A stretch of DNA of 64,000 nucleotides from CAVPTL01 sp963727235. Its GTDB lineage: Bacteria; Actinomycetota; Thermoleophilia; Gaiellales; JAICJC01. Numbering within the stretch: position 1 is the stretch's first letter; every line of letters begins with the position of its first letter. Made by a program: the position numbers and the translations under genes. The notes under the pieces are model-generated. The model made no database searches and was not told the origin of the DNA. It saw only the letters and a list, made by a program, of their open reading frames with translations. Location: NCBI GenBank assembly GCA_963727235.1, contig CAVSFZ010000002.1, positions 1 through 64,000 of the forward strand, written 5' to 3'. Below, piece after piece: positions 8,051 through 16,441 of the stretch.

Positions 8051-9498
8051 GCCGTCGTCCCCTGCGAGATCTGCAACGTCTTGAGGTCGGAGTAGAAGTC
8101 GAGCGCGTGATCGCCGCCCTCGCGGCCGATGCCGGAGATGCCGGTGCCGCCGAACGGCGCGGTCAGGTCACGCACCAGGAAGGTGTTGACCCACACGGTG
8201 CCCGCCCGCACGGCACGGCCAACCCGCTCGGCCCGCTCTTCGGTGCCGGTGTAGATGATCGCCGAGAGGCCGTAGGCGGTGGAGTTGGCAAGCGCCACCG
8301 CATCATCCTCGTCGCGGAAGGTCTGGTACGTCAAGACCGGCCCGAACACCTCCCGCTGAACGATCTCGGAATCGTTCGACTTCGGCTCGATCAGGGTCGG
8401 CTCGTACCACAGCCCGCCCAGCTCGGAGCGCTTGCCGCCGCGGACGATACGGTCGCCGTTTGCCCGCGCCCGCTCCACGAACCCCTCCACCCGAGCCAGA
8501 TGGTCGGGGTGAATCAGCGGCGAGATGGTGGTGGCGTCGTCCCGCGGATCACCCAGCACCTGGGCGTCCACCCCAGCGTGGAACCGCTGCAGGAACTCGT
8601 CTGCGATCGACTCCTGCACCAGCAGCCGCGTACCGGCCAGACACACCTGGCCGGCGTCGTCGTACTGGCCCGCCGCCTTGGCAGCGGCAGCCTCGATGTC
8701 GGCGTCGGCGAACACGATCAGCGGCCCCTTGCCGCCCAGTTCGGCCGTGAAGGGCACGATGTTGGCTGCCGCGGAGGCTCCGATCGAGCGCCCCGTCTCG
8801 GGTGAGCCCGTGAAGCTGATCCGGCGCAGCCCCGGGTTGGCCACCAGGGCCGCTCCGGCCTCCTCGCCGATCCCCTGAACGACGTTGAAAACGCCGGCCG
8901 GGAATCCGGCCTCCACTGTCAGCTCAGCCAGGATCGAGCAGGACAGCGGCGCCCACTCGGGCGGCTTCAGGATCACCGTCGAACCGGCCGCCAGGGCCGG
9001 CGCGGTCTTCCAGGTCGAGAGCATGAACGGCGCATTCCAGGGCGTGATCACCGCGGCCGGCCCGGACGGCATCCGGATCACCCGGTTATCCGTCGATCCC
9101 GACGACCACACCCGCTCGGTGTAGCCCTCGGCGAGGTCGGCATAGCTTCGGAAGTTACGGGCGCCGCGACCAATCACCCGCGCCTGGAGCGAGCGCTGCA
9201 GCATGGCCATGTCGAGGCACTCGACCGCCGCGATCCGGTCGATCGAGGCGTCGATCAGGTCGGCCAGCCGGCGGAGATAGGGAGCGCGGCCGCCGGGTCC
9301 CAGCGCCGCCCATCCGGGGAAGGCCTGCCGGGCTGCCGCCACCGCCAGATCGGCCTCGCGCCGGCCGCCGCGCGCGACCTCGGCCAGCACTGACTGATCG
9401 ATCGGCGAGATATCAGTGAAGGTCGACTCGGACGCAACCCGCTGGTTCCCGATCAGGTGGTCGGGCGAGACCTCGATACCGGCGCCCACCGTGCTCAT
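8047..9498 (-). CDS. hpaE: Aldehyde dehydrogenase, HpaE-like (carboxymethyl-hydroxymuconate semialdehyde DH)
   Basis: A 483-residue NAD(P)-dependent aldehyde dehydrogenase. ITPWNAPFMLSTWKTAPALA marks the cofactor-binding region, FTGSPETG (229-236) the Rossmann loop, Glu253 in ELGGKGP the general base, and Cys286 in AGQVCLAGT the nucleophile. In the homoprotocatechuate pathway HpaE oxidises the ring-cleavage semialdehyde. That role fits here because the dioxygenase, hydroxylase and FAH isomerase are in the same operon. ATG 9498 overlaps the stop of the ADC-like gene. The symbol is assigned from context as much as from sequence; substrate specificity within this family is broad. Confidence 0.8.
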   Translation of the reverse strand: MSTVGAGIEVSPDHLIGNQRVASESTFTDISPIDQSVLAEVARGGRREADLAVAAARQAFPGWAALGPGGRAPYLRRLADLIDASIDRIAAVECLDMAMLQRSLQARVIGRGARNFRSYADLAEGYTERVWSSGSTDNRVIRMPSGPAAVITPWNAPFMLSTWKTAPALAAGSTVILKPPEWAPLSCSILAELTVEAGFPAGVFNVVQGIGEEAGAALVANPGLRRISFTGSPETGRSIGASAAANIVPFTAELGGKGPLIVFADADIEAAAAKAAGQYDDAGQVCLAGTRLLVQESIADEFLQRFHAGVDAQVLGDPRDDATTISPLIHPDHLARVEGFVERARANGDRIVRGGKRSELGGLWYEPTLIEPKSNDSEIVQREVFGPVLTYQTFRDEDDAVALANSTAYGLSAIIYTGTEERAERVGRAVRAGTVWVNTFLVRDLTAPFGGTGISGIGREGGDHALDFYSDLKTLQISQGTTA

Positions 9499-10274
9499 GG
9501 AGAGACGGTCTCCAGATCGTCCACTGTGTAGGCGAACTGGAAGCGGAACCCCTTGCCGACCCGCAGCGGCGCAAGTGCGGTGTGCTCGTCGCCGGGGGAC
9601 GGCATCAGCTCCAGCGTCGCCGGACCCTCGTGGATGGTCGAGATCGATCGGTCGCGGCTGCGGGCGCGCACCAGCTCGTCCACCGCCGGATCGTCATGGT
9701 GACCGGCTGCCAGCCGCGGGAAGTGGCGGTGGTTGATCAGCGGCGGATCGTTATGAGTCGGCCCGGCCTCGGCCACCCGCTCGGGCGTCACGGTGCCCTC
9801 GGCGATGCGGCGATCACCGGCCTGAACGGTCCCGGCGAAGGTGCGGCCCTCGGCTTTGCAGTCGAGCCCGAAGCTCCGCGTCATCTGGATCGAGGCGAGC
9901 TTCTTGGGGAACCCCTGGATCCAGCCGCGCACCAGCGCGAAGTCGCGATCGACCCAGATGTACGGGCAGCTCGTGACCAGCTCGTCACCGAGCATCGCGT
10001 TGACGACGATGAAGAACTCCTTGTACTGGCTGCGGATCGGGTCGAGCAGCTCCCCGCCCCCATCGGAGCAGGACTGCCAGTCGACGAACAGCGCCGCCGC
10101 CCGGCCCGGGTCATCGGCGTACGGCTCGAGACCGGGTGGGAGCACGGCCGCCACCGCGTCGGGGTCGGCCCAGTACTCGACCACCAGGAAATCACCGACG
10201 TAGTGCCACGGCGGCGCCGGCACAAGTGACGCCCGCCCGCCCGGCGAGAGCGGCAGCGAGTAGCCGTGGATCAC
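9495..10274 (-). CDS. Acetoacetate decarboxylase family protein
   Basis: A 259-residue ADC-fold protein. The family core is VRGWIQGFPKKLASI with GFPKK at 121-125; in acetoacetate decarboxylase the paired lysines of this motif form and tune the Schiff base. EYWADPDAVAAVLPPGLEP (33-51) is the usual N-terminal signature. GTG 10274 overlaps the HpaB stop (GTGA); a longer reading would run inside hpaB in another frame. ADC proteins are not part of the textbook homoprotocatechuate route, so this is an unusual member of the operon. Many ADC-like homologues act as aldolase/dehydratases or have unknown function. Conservation of both Lys residues suggests an active enzyme. Confidence 0.85.
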   Translation of the reverse strand: MIHGYSLPLSPGGRASLVPAPPWHYVGDFLVVEYWADPDAVAAVLPPGLEPYADDPGRAAALFVDWQSCSDGGGELLDPIRSQYKEFFIVVNAMLGDELVTSCPYIWVDRDFALVRGWIQGFPKKLASIQMTRSFGLDCKAEGRTFAGTVQAGDRRIAEGTVTPERVAEAGPTHNDPPLINHRHFPRLAAGHHDDPAVDELVRARSRDRSISTIHEGPATLELMPSPGDEHTALAPLRVGKGFRFQFAYTVDDLETVSP

Positions 10275-11734
10275 CGGGTATCTCCCAGGAACTGCTCCAC
10301 CAGCGACTCGGGGAAGGTTTTGTCGGCCAGCTTGTAGGCGAGCGCGGTCATGCGCCACGAGTCTGACAGGTAGAAGCGCTCGTACAGCTCGCCGCGGCCG
10401 CCCAGGTCGGAGCCGATGTAGTCCCACGCCAGCCGGAACAGCTGGATGCGGCGCTCGGCGTCGGCCCCCGCGGACTGGTAGTAGCGGTCGATCTCCGCTC
10501 GCAGCGGTCCGTCCAAGTCGGCCCGCGAGGGGGTCGCCATGAACCCACCGCCGCCGATCAGCTGCAGCAGCTCGTTGATGCTGGGAAGCCACCGCGGCAT
10601 CTCGCCGCGCAGCGCCAGGAACGGCCGATCGTCGGGATACCACACCCCGCCCTCGTCCAGGAACGAGCCGGCTTCGGCCGACACCAGCCCAGACCGGGTC
10701 AGCTCGACCATGTTGGAGATCCGCCCCAGCTTCTCCTGGATGTGATCGAACCGCACCACCCCGGTGGTGTTGGCCAGCAGGTGGCCGAGCCCGAATGCGA
10801 ACGAGAGCTTGACGTAGGCGCGGGTGAAAGCCTGGTGCATGATGTGGCCGCGCCAGCCGGTGTCGCTGATCACCTCGGAGTAGCCGACCGTGTCGCCGTC
10901 CAGGAACACGCGATCCTTCGGCACCTCGACGTCATCGAAGATCGCCACCGCGTCCATCTCGTCGAACCGGGACGACAGCGGATAGTCGAACGGATCGCGC
11001 TGCTTGGAGTAGGAGTCACGGCAGATGAACTTGAGCCCCGGGGTGCCCATCGGAACGGCGAAGGAGAGCGCGTAGCGGCCGTCCTGGGGGCGGATGTCCG
11101 AGCCCGGGTAGATGGTCAGCTCGTCGGCGTACGGCGCCAGCGTGGCCAGCATGCGGGCGCCGCGCACGGTGATGTGGTTCTCGGTCTCACCGATCTTGTG
11201 CAGAGCCACCTCCCCCGCAGCCTGCTCGGCCTCGGGCTTGGTGCGGTCGACCTGCGGGTTCATGATCGAGTGGGTGGTGGACAGGTCGCGATCGCGCATC
11301 TCCCGCTGGTAGGCCACGATGTTGGCCGCGCCCTGCTCGTTGTCGCGCCGCGCCCAGACGTCTGATCGCCCTGCAAAACAGGCGAATGTGACGTTCAGGT
11401 AGTCGGGCGTGCGGCCCATCATGCCGGCGGTCACCGAGGCGGTCAGCTCGATCGCCCGCCGGCGCCGCTCGAGGTCATCGCGTGAGCGCGGGATCAGGTG
11501 GGTGACGTTCACCAGCCGGCCGTCGTCGGGCGACGGTGCCAGCATCTCGTCGGCGTGCTCGTGCTGCAGGTCGTACACGCGCGCGAGCGAGCGAGCGGCC
11601 GCCTCCAGCTCGGGATGCTCGAGTGGGTGGGTGATCTTCTCGCCGTTCAGCCAGATCTCGCGGGCGTCGCCGCGCAGGCCGTCCAGGAACTGCTGCCCGG
11701 TGCGGGCAGCCACCGCCGGCTGGGTCGTCGCCAT
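10271..11734 (-). CDS. hpaB: 4-hydroxyphenylacetate 3-monooxygenase oxygenase component (HpaB-like)
   Basis: A 487-residue FADH2-dependent aromatic hydroxylase of the HpaB/acyl-CoA-dehydrogenase-like fold. The start TGQQFLDGLRGDAREIWLNG is the family opening. MMGRTPDYLNVTFACFAG, STTHSIMNPQVDRTK and YPLSSRFDEMDAVAIFDDV are conserved blocks. It would ortho-hydroxylate a phenol using reduced FAD delivered by a separate reductase (HpaC). No HpaC is found in the window, so reduced flavin must come from elsewhere. Its ATG shares one base with the stop of the dioxygenase gene (TGATG), giving tight coupling. Relatives also hydroxylate 4-hydroxyphenyl amines and chlorophenols, so the exact substrate is open. 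Confidence 0.88.
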   Translation of the reverse strand: MATTQPAVAARTGQQFLDGLRGDAREIWLNGEKITHPLEHPELEAAARSLARVYDLQHEHADEMLAPSPDDGRLVNVTHLIPRSRDDLERRRRAIELTASVTAGMMGRTPDYLNVTFACFAGRSDVWARRDNEQGAANIVAYQREMRDRDLSTTHSIMNPQVDRTKPEAEQAAGEVALHKIGETENHITVRGARMLATLAPYADELTIYPGSDIRPQDGRYALSFAVPMGTPGLKFICRDSYSKQRDPFDYPLSSRFDEMDAVAIFDDVEVPKDRVFLDGDTVGYSEVISDTGWRGHIMHQAFTRAYVKLSFAFGLGHLLANTTGVVRFDHIQEKLGRISNMVELTRSGLVSAEAGSFLDEGGVWYPDDRPFLALRGEMPRWLPSINELLQLIGGGGFMATPSRADLDGPLRAEIDRYYQSAGADAERRIQLFRLAWDYIGSDLGGRGELYERFYLSDSWRMTALAYKLADKTFPESLVEQFLGDTR

Positions 11735-12657
11735 CAGGGCGTCACCTCCAACGGGGGAAGCTTCTCCCCCAGCATCTCGAGGCTCTCGCGCTCATAGCGA
11801 ATCGCCTCTGGGTCGAACCGGAAGTAGGAGCGCGGCGGAAGCGGCCCCCAGGTGTTGGACGAGTGCCGGTCGTCGGGCCAGTCGCGAGGCTCGTGCTCGG
11901 GCTCGAGCTGCTCCATGTCGCAGTAGAGCTCGACGAACATCGGCTCCTCGGTGATCCGCACATATCCGCAGATGTTCTGGGCGATGCCGTGCCGCACCGG
12001 CCCCCAGCCGAGCCAGCGGCCGTGCTGTCCGAGATGGTCGAAGGCCACCCGCAGCATGCTCCAGTCGACCATGTCGAAGGCCATGTGGTGCAGGTGGGCG
12101 TAGCCCTTGTTGACGAACGCCACCGCGTGATGCTCCGCATTGACATGAAACCAGGCACCGTCGGTGCCGAGGCGATCGGACAGGCCCATGCCCAGCACGT
12201 CGGTGTAGAAGGCGGTCTGGGCGTCGAGGTCCGCCGTCAGGAAGTTGACGTGCCCGAGCTTGCGCGGGCGAAAGCCCGGCAGAGTCGTGGTCGAGCGGGC
12301 GATATCGGGGCGGCGGTCGTCGTCCTGGCGGAAGGGCATCAGCTCGATCCGGTTTCCGTCCACGTCGGCCAGCCAGATCAGGTCCGGTTCGCGCTGAAAC
12401 TCCACCCCGGCGGCCTCGAGGTGATCGGCCGCCTGATCCAGCGAGACGCTGCGCCGAAGCTCGAACCCGGTGTGGTCGTGACCGGGCTCGCCGGCCACCA
12501 GCTCCAGGCTGTACGGCTCGTAGCCGCAGCGCAGCAGTGCACGATCGGCGTTGTGCTCGGTCACGGTCAGCCCGAACTGCACGCTCCAGCGGGCGGCCGC
12601 CTCGTCCACGTCGGCGACTCGCAGGCACACGTGGTCGATGCGGCGGATGGCGATCAT
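11734..12657 (-). CDS. hpaD: Extradiol ring-cleavage dioxygenase, VOC type I (HpaD/BphC-like)
   Basis: A 307-residue two-domain vicinal-oxygen-chelate protein. The Fe(II) ligands are recognisable: His136 in KLGHVNFLTADL, His190/191 in YAHLHHMAFDM, and Glu243 in FVELYCDM. The N-terminal domain (IRRIDHVCLRVADVDEA) is the degenerate copy. Such enzymes open a catechol ring next to the hydroxyls, giving a yellow semialdehyde for the neighbouring HpaE-like dehydrogenase. ATG 12657 overlaps the stop of the FAH gene (ATGA). The C-terminal tail (DPEAIRYERESLEMLGEKLP) is like that of homoprotocatechuate 2,3-dioxygenases. Confidence 0.87.
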   Translation of the reverse strand: MIAIRRIDHVCLRVADVDEAAARWSVQFGLTVTEHNADRALLRCGYEPYSLELVAGEPGHDHTGFELRRSVSLDQAADHLEAAGVEFQREPDLIWLADVDGNRIELMPFRQDDDRRPDIARSTTTLPGFRPRKLGHVNFLTADLDAQTAFYTDVLGMGLSDRLGTDGAWFHVNAEHHAVAFVNKGYAHLHHMAFDMVDWSMLRVAFDHLGQHGRWLGWGPVRHGIAQNICGYVRITEEPMFVELYCDMEQLEPEHEPRDWPDDRHSSNTWGPLPPRSYFRFDPEAIRYERESLEMLGEKLPPLEVTP

Positions 12658-13502
12658 GTGGCCGCCACGCGCTCGGCTTCGTCCTCGGGCATGGCCAGCG
12701 CCACATGCAGGGTGTTGGCCGAGACCTCGGGCTGGTCGCCCGGGCCCGACAGGTCGACCTGCCACTCCTCCACCGTGTTCGTCAGTCGGCCGAGCCCCGA
12801 GACCTCGACCTCGACCACGTCGCCAGGCTCCATCGGCCGCGAGTTGGCAGGGGTTCCCGAGAGCACGATGTCGCCGGGCTCGAGGGTGATCAGCCGGCAC
12901 AGGTCGGCGAGCAGATACGAGATCGGCCAGATCAGATCGGCGGCGGATCCCTCCTGGACGACCTCGCCGTTGAGCAGCGTTCGCAGGGTGAAGTCGGTCG
13001 GGTCGAACTCGGAGGCGGGGACCACCGCCGGCCCGATCGGGCAGAACCCGTCCTGGCCCTTGACCCGCAACATCGACCCACGATCGGCATGTCGGAAGTC
13101 ATGCAGGCCGACGTCGTTGCAGGGCGCATAGCCGGCGACGTAGTCGAGCACGTGCTCCTCCGGAACTCCGTGCATCGACCTGCCGATCACCACCGCAACC
13201 TCACCCTCGTAGTTCAAAAACCGGCAGCCCGCCGGTCGCCGCAGCACACCGCCGTGGCCGTTGAGCGTGGTCGGCGGCTTCATGAAGTACGACGGGTAGG
13301 GCGGCACCTGGGCGGCGTATTCCTCCACCCGGCTACGGTAGGTGAGATGCGTGGCGATGATCTTGGTCGGCTCGACCGGCGCCAGGAACCGTGCGGCGGC
13401 GGCCTCCAGGCTCCCGCCGGCGTCGAGCGAAATCTGCCCAGCATCGAGGTGGCCCCACATCGGGGCGCCGTCGACCTGCACACAAACGCGGCCCCTCGAC
13501 AC
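12654..13502 (-). CDS. hpaG: Fumarylacetoacetate hydrolase family protein (HpaG/HpcE-like)
   Basis: A 282-residue FAH-domain protein with metal ligands Glu99 and Glu101 (NYEGEVAVVIG) and Asp130 (APCNDVGLHDF). Further marks are RVKGQDGFCPIGPAVV and LEPGDIVLSGTPAN. In homoprotocatechuate breakdown such proteins decarboxylate or isomerise the carboxymethyl-hydroxymuconate product. It is the first gene of the minus-strand operon. GTG 13502 lies 8 nt from a minus-strand -10 TACTGT (13511-13516), so the mRNA is leaderless. The -10 is embedded in a GntR-type operator. Other FAH enzymes (fumarylpyruvate hydrolase, OHED hydratase) remain possible. Confidence 0.82.
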   Translation of the reverse strand: MSRGRVCVQVDGAPMWGHLDAGQISLDAGGSLEAAAARFLAPVEPTKIIATHLTYRSRVEEYAAQVPPYPSYFMKPPTTLNGHGGVLRRPAGCRFLNYEGEVAVVIGRSMHGVPEEHVLDYVAGYAPCNDVGLHDFRHADRGSMLRVKGQDGFCPIGPAVVPASEFDPTDFTLRTLLNGEVVQEGSAADLIWPISYLLADLCRLITLEPGDIVLSGTPANSRPMEPGDVVEVEVSGLGRLTNTVEEWQVDLSGPGDQPEVSANTLHVALAMPEDEAERVAAT

Positions 13503-13506
13503 GATT

Positions 13507-13519
13507 GGATACAGTATGC
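13507..13519. promoter_or_regulatory. GntR/FCD operator A, overlapping the hpaG promoter
   Basis: GGATACAGTATGC, an imperfect palindrome centred on A13513. The minus strand reads ATACTGTATCC, identical over 11 bases to operator B at 14796-14806. It contains the -10 TACTGT of the minus-strand operon and lies 32 bp upstream of the CMD gene, so it can control both directions. Confidence 0.6.
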
Positions 13520-13551
13520 GATCTGTGCCGGGAGGTCAAGGAGGGAGCGAC

Positions 13552-13917
13552 ATGGATCCTGACCAACGGCACGAGCGCGGTCTCGCCAGGCTGGCCGAGC
13601 TGGGCGATCACCCCGGCGGGGATGCATTTCTCGAGCGAATGGGCAGCCCGATGGCCGATTGGCTGGTGGATTGGACGTTCGGCGAGGTGCACACCCGCCC
13701 GGAACTGAGCGCGCGCGACCGCGAACTGATCATCGTGGCCTGCCTCACCACGCTCGGCGGTTGTGAGCCTCAGGTGGCCGCGCATATCCAAGCCCTGAGA
13801 GCGATTGACGTCCCTTTCAGTGAGATCGAAGAGACGATCCTCCAGACAACCCCGTATGCTGGCGTTCCGCGCGCGATCAATGCGCTCAAAGTTTTGAGGA
13901 CGGAGGAAGGTCGATGA
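13552..13917 (+). CDS. Carboxymuconolactone decarboxylase family protein
   Basis: A 121-residue CMD/AhpD-fold protein. GSPMADWLVDWTFGEVHTRPELSARDRELIIVACL runs into TTLGGCEPQVAAHIQALRAI and the acidic SEIEETILQTTPYAG; these are the core helices of the PcaC-like branch. It lacks the CxxC of peroxidase-type AhpD proteins, so a decarboxylase/lactonase-like or unknown role is more likely. ATG 13552 follows AAGGAGG (13538-13544) at an ideal distance. It heads the plus-strand arm of the catabolic locus, divergent from hpaG, and its stop overlaps the next FAH gene (ATGA). Confidence 0.85.
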   Translation: MDPDQRHERGLARLAELGDHPGGDAFLERMGSPMADWLVDWTFGEVHTRPELSARDRELIIVACLTTLGGCEPQVAAHIQALRAIDVPFSEIEETILQTTPYAGVPRAINALKVLRTEEGR

Positions 13918-14747
13918 AGGCAGTGCGGTATCGAGTCGGGGCCGAGGGTGCGCCCCGCATCGGACGGTTGGAGTCCGACACCGTGGTGGACGCCGGCGGC
14001 AGCGACATACGCGGCTTCATCCCCTCGGTGGAGAACTGGGGAGCGCTCGAGTCGGCCGCGGGTGAGACATTCCCGCTCAGCGACGTGACCCTGTTGCACC
14101 CCACCGTCCCCGAGAAGATCCTTGCCATCGGTCTGAACTACCGCGACCACGCCGAGGAATCCGGTCTCGAAATTCCCGAGGTGCCGGTGCTGTTCGCCAA
14201 GTACCCCTCATCGCTGATCGGCCCCGGAGCGGCGATCGTGATCCCCCGTGAGGAGACGCGACCCGACTGGGAGGGCGAGGTGGCGGTGGTGATCGGAAGG
14301 CGCACCTACCGCGCCGACGAGCTGGCCGCGCGCGACGCCGTTGGCGGCGTGTCGATCCTGAATGACGTCTCGGGTCGCCGCGCCCAGCTGGAGACACCGC
14401 TGCGCCAGTTCACACTCGGCAAGAGCTTCGACACCTTCGGGCCGTTCGGACCGTGTGTGGCCTCCGCCGACGGCTTCGAGCTGGACGACATCGACATCTC
14501 CACCACCGTGGACGGCGAGACGGTGCAGAGCTCCAACACCAAGAATCTGATCTTCTCGGTGATCGAACTGATCCAGTATCTGTCGCAGGGGATCACGCTG
14601 GAGCCGGGCGACGTGATCTCGACCGGAACGCCCGCCGGAGTGGGCGATTCGCGCACCCCACCGCGATATCTGCGCGACGGGGAGGTTGTCGCCGTCACGG
14701 TCTCGGGGGTCGGCACGCTCTCCAATCCGGTCGAGTTCGAGAGCTAG
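13914..14747 (+). CDS. Fumarylacetoacetate hydrolase family protein (second copy in the locus)
   Basis: A 277-residue FAH protein with an N-terminal beta domain and a catalytic domain. KILAIGLNYRDHAEESG (68-84) is the standard entry motif. Metal ligands are Glu120 and Glu122 (WEGEVAVVIG) and Asp151 (ILNDVSGR); GKSFDTFGPFGPCV and LEPGDVISTGTPAGVG follow. Relatives are 2-hydroxyhepta-2,4-diene-1,7-dioate isomerases and acylpyruvases. It is only distantly similar to the FAH protein at 12654-13502, so the two likely act on successive intermediates rather than being a duplication. ATG overlaps the CMD stop. Confidence 0.87.
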   Translation: MKAVRYRVGAEGAPRIGRLESDTVVDAGGSDIRGFIPSVENWGALESAAGETFPLSDVTLLHPTVPEKILAIGLNYRDHAEESGLEIPEVPVLFAKYPSSLIGPGAAIVIPREETRPDWEGEVAVVIGRRTYRADELAARDAVGGVSILNDVSGRRAQLETPLRQFTLGKSFDTFGPFGPCVASADGFELDDIDISTTVDGETVQSSNTKNLIFSVIELIQYLSQGITLEPGDVISTGTPAGVGDSRTPPRYLRDGEVVAVTVSGVGTLSNPVEFES

Positions 14748-14773
14748 CAGCAGGCTCCACCCGGTCGGCGCTC

Positions 14774-14806
14774 TTGACGCCGATCGCCGAACTGAATACT
14801 GTATCC
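14774..14806 (+). promoter_or_regulatory. Permease promoter with GntR/FCD operator B
   Basis: -35 TTGACG (14774-14779), a 17-nt spacer, -10 TACTGT (14797-14802). The palindrome GAATAC-T-GTATCC (14794-14806) overlaps the -10. It shares ATACTGTATCC with operator A in the same orientation relative to the controlled gene. The transcript would have a leader of about 55 nt. Confidence 0.65.
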
Positions 14807-14863
14807 ACTCTTCAACACGCCGATTGGCGTGCACATCTTCATCGGTCAGAAGGGAGTGGCGAC

Positions 14864-16405
14864 ATGGCCAGTGAGGCACCCGCCCCTGACGCGCAGTTGG
14901 GCGAAAAGAACCTGTCCACCATCCACGCCGTGGCTCAGGCGCTGGCGATCGGCCCGATGTTCTCGGTCGCGCTGGTGCTGGGGGCCGTTTCCAGCCCCGC
15001 CAACGGCGCCGGAGTCAACACCGCGCTGGCGGTACTCCTGGCGGGCCTCGGTGTGCTCGCAATCGGGTACGCACTTTCGATTCATGCCCGGCGGTACGCG
15101 GGCGCCGGAGCGGTGTATGAGTACCTCACCCACGGCACACACCCCTTCGTGGGCATCATCGCCGCGGGCATCTTCTTCCTGGGCACGCTGTTCCTCGGTG
15201 GCGGCGGCATCTACGTCGGCGAGGGCGTGCTGCTCAACAGCTTCTGGGCGACACACATCGGCGACGCGTCCAACGCACCCGCGTGGTGGGTGTTCGGCGC
15301 GATCGTGGTGGTGCTGGTACTGGTGCTGAACTACCTGGGTGTGCGATTGGCGATTCGCGCAATGCTGGCGTTCGCCGCGGTGTCGTTCATCCCGATGATC
15401 ATCCTGGCATTCGCGATCATCTTCCAGGGCGGCGCCGACGGCAACACGCTGTCGGTGTTCAATCCCGGCGAGACGTCGCTGCTGGGAGTTACCGGCGGCG
15501 GCGTGCTGGGCGGCATCCTGCTCGGCATCCTGCTGTTCGTCGGATTCGAGGCTGCGGCCTCCCTCGGTGAGGAATCGAGCGATCCGCACAGGTCGATCCC
15601 CCGTGCGGTGCTCGGATCGATCGCCGCCTCGTCGGTGTTCTTCGTGTTCATGGCCTACGCCATGACCATCGGCTACGGCAAGGTCGCCGTCGCCAAGGGC
15701 GACTGGGCGGCCGCCGGCCCGACGGCGCTGGATGCGATGGCCAAGGAGTACGTGGGCTCGTGGCTGGGCACGCTAATCGACCTGGTGGTGATCTTGGATG
15801 CGACCGCGCTGGCCCTGGCCATCTGTGTGGCGCTGGGCCGCGGATACTTCGCGCTCGGGCGCGACGGCCTGCTGCCCAAGGCGTTCGCCAAGACCTCTCG
15901 GCACAACACTCCGTGGGTCGGCAACCTGGTGATCCTTGTCGGCTGCGCCTTCCTGGTGATCGTGACGGCCGGCAGCTCGATGGACAAGTTCGTACCGATC
16001 TTCGGCTCGAAGGAGTTCTCGACGTTCATCGTGTCGGCCACCGCCGGCTCGTTCGCGATCGAGATCGTGTACCTGCTGCTCGCCATCGGCGGGCTGGTTC
16101 TGCTGCGGAAGTTCGGCGGCACCTGGTGGCAGTACCTGATCGTGCTGGTGGCTGTCGCCACGCCGCTTTTGGGCTTCTACGGCGCACTCAAGCCCGAGCC
16201 CCACAGCGGAGACAACCCGAACTGGGTGGCGCTCTACTGGGCGCTCGCGGTGGTCGTGATCGCGCTGGTGTGGTTCGCGATCGTGAAGGTCACGCGCCCG
16301 GACAACGTCAAGAATGCCGCCCAGCACGCTGCCGAGCACCACGGTGTGGCACCGCTGGACGAGAACCTCGACTTCACCCCGGCGCCGCCGGACACTGCAA
16401 TCTGA
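14864..16405 (+). CDS. APC superfamily amino acid/amine permease
   Basis: A 513-residue membrane protein of the amino acid-polyamine-organocation superfamily. LSTIHAVAQALAIGPMFSVA is helix 1. About 12 hydrophobic helices follow, with the typical FVGFEAAASLGEESSDPHRSIPRAV loop after helix 6 and a hydrophilic C-tail. ATG 14864 follows GAAGGGAG; an upstream reading would overlap the FAH gene in another frame. It is preceded by its own promoter carrying the GntR operator and followed by a hairpin shared with the convergent regulator. The context makes it the likely importer of the locus substrate. An amine or amino-acid derivative fits the family and the GS-like ligase. Confidence 0.87.
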   Translation: MASEAPAPDAQLGEKNLSTIHAVAQALAIGPMFSVALVLGAVSSPANGAGVNTALAVLLAGLGVLAIGYALSIHARRYAGAGAVYEYLTHGTHPFVGIIAAGIFFLGTLFLGGGGIYVGEGVLLNSFWATHIGDASNAPAWWVFGAIVVVLVLVLNYLGVRLAIRAMLAFAAVSFIPMIILAFAIIFQGGADGNTLSVFNPGETSLLGVTGGGVLGGILLGILLFVGFEAAASLGEESSDPHRSIPRAVLGSIAASSVFFVFMAYAMTIGYGKVAVAKGDWAAAGPTALDAMAKEYVGSWLGTLIDLVVILDATALALAICVALGRGYFALGRDGLLPKAFAKTSRHNTPWVGNLVILVGCAFLVIVTAGSSMDKFVPIFGSKEFSTFIVSATAGSFAIEIVYLLLAIGGLVLLRKFGGTWWQYLIVLVAVATPLLGFYGALKPEPHSGDNPNWVALYWALAVVVIALVWFAIVKVTRPDNVKNAAQHAAEHHGVAPLDENLDFTPAPPDTAI

Positions 16406-16420
16406 CCATTCGGACACTCG

Positions 16421-16441
16421 GGCCCGGCGTCACGCCGGGTC
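16421..16441. terminator. Bidirectional hairpin between permease and GntR gene
   Basis: Stem CCCGGCG / CGCCGGG with loop TCA (16430-16432), extendable by two pairs. The loop bases are the reverse complement of the GntR stop codon TGA. It lies 15 bp after the permease stop. No T-tract follows on either strand, so it is a strong hairpin but not a textbook intrinsic terminator. Confidence 0.5.
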
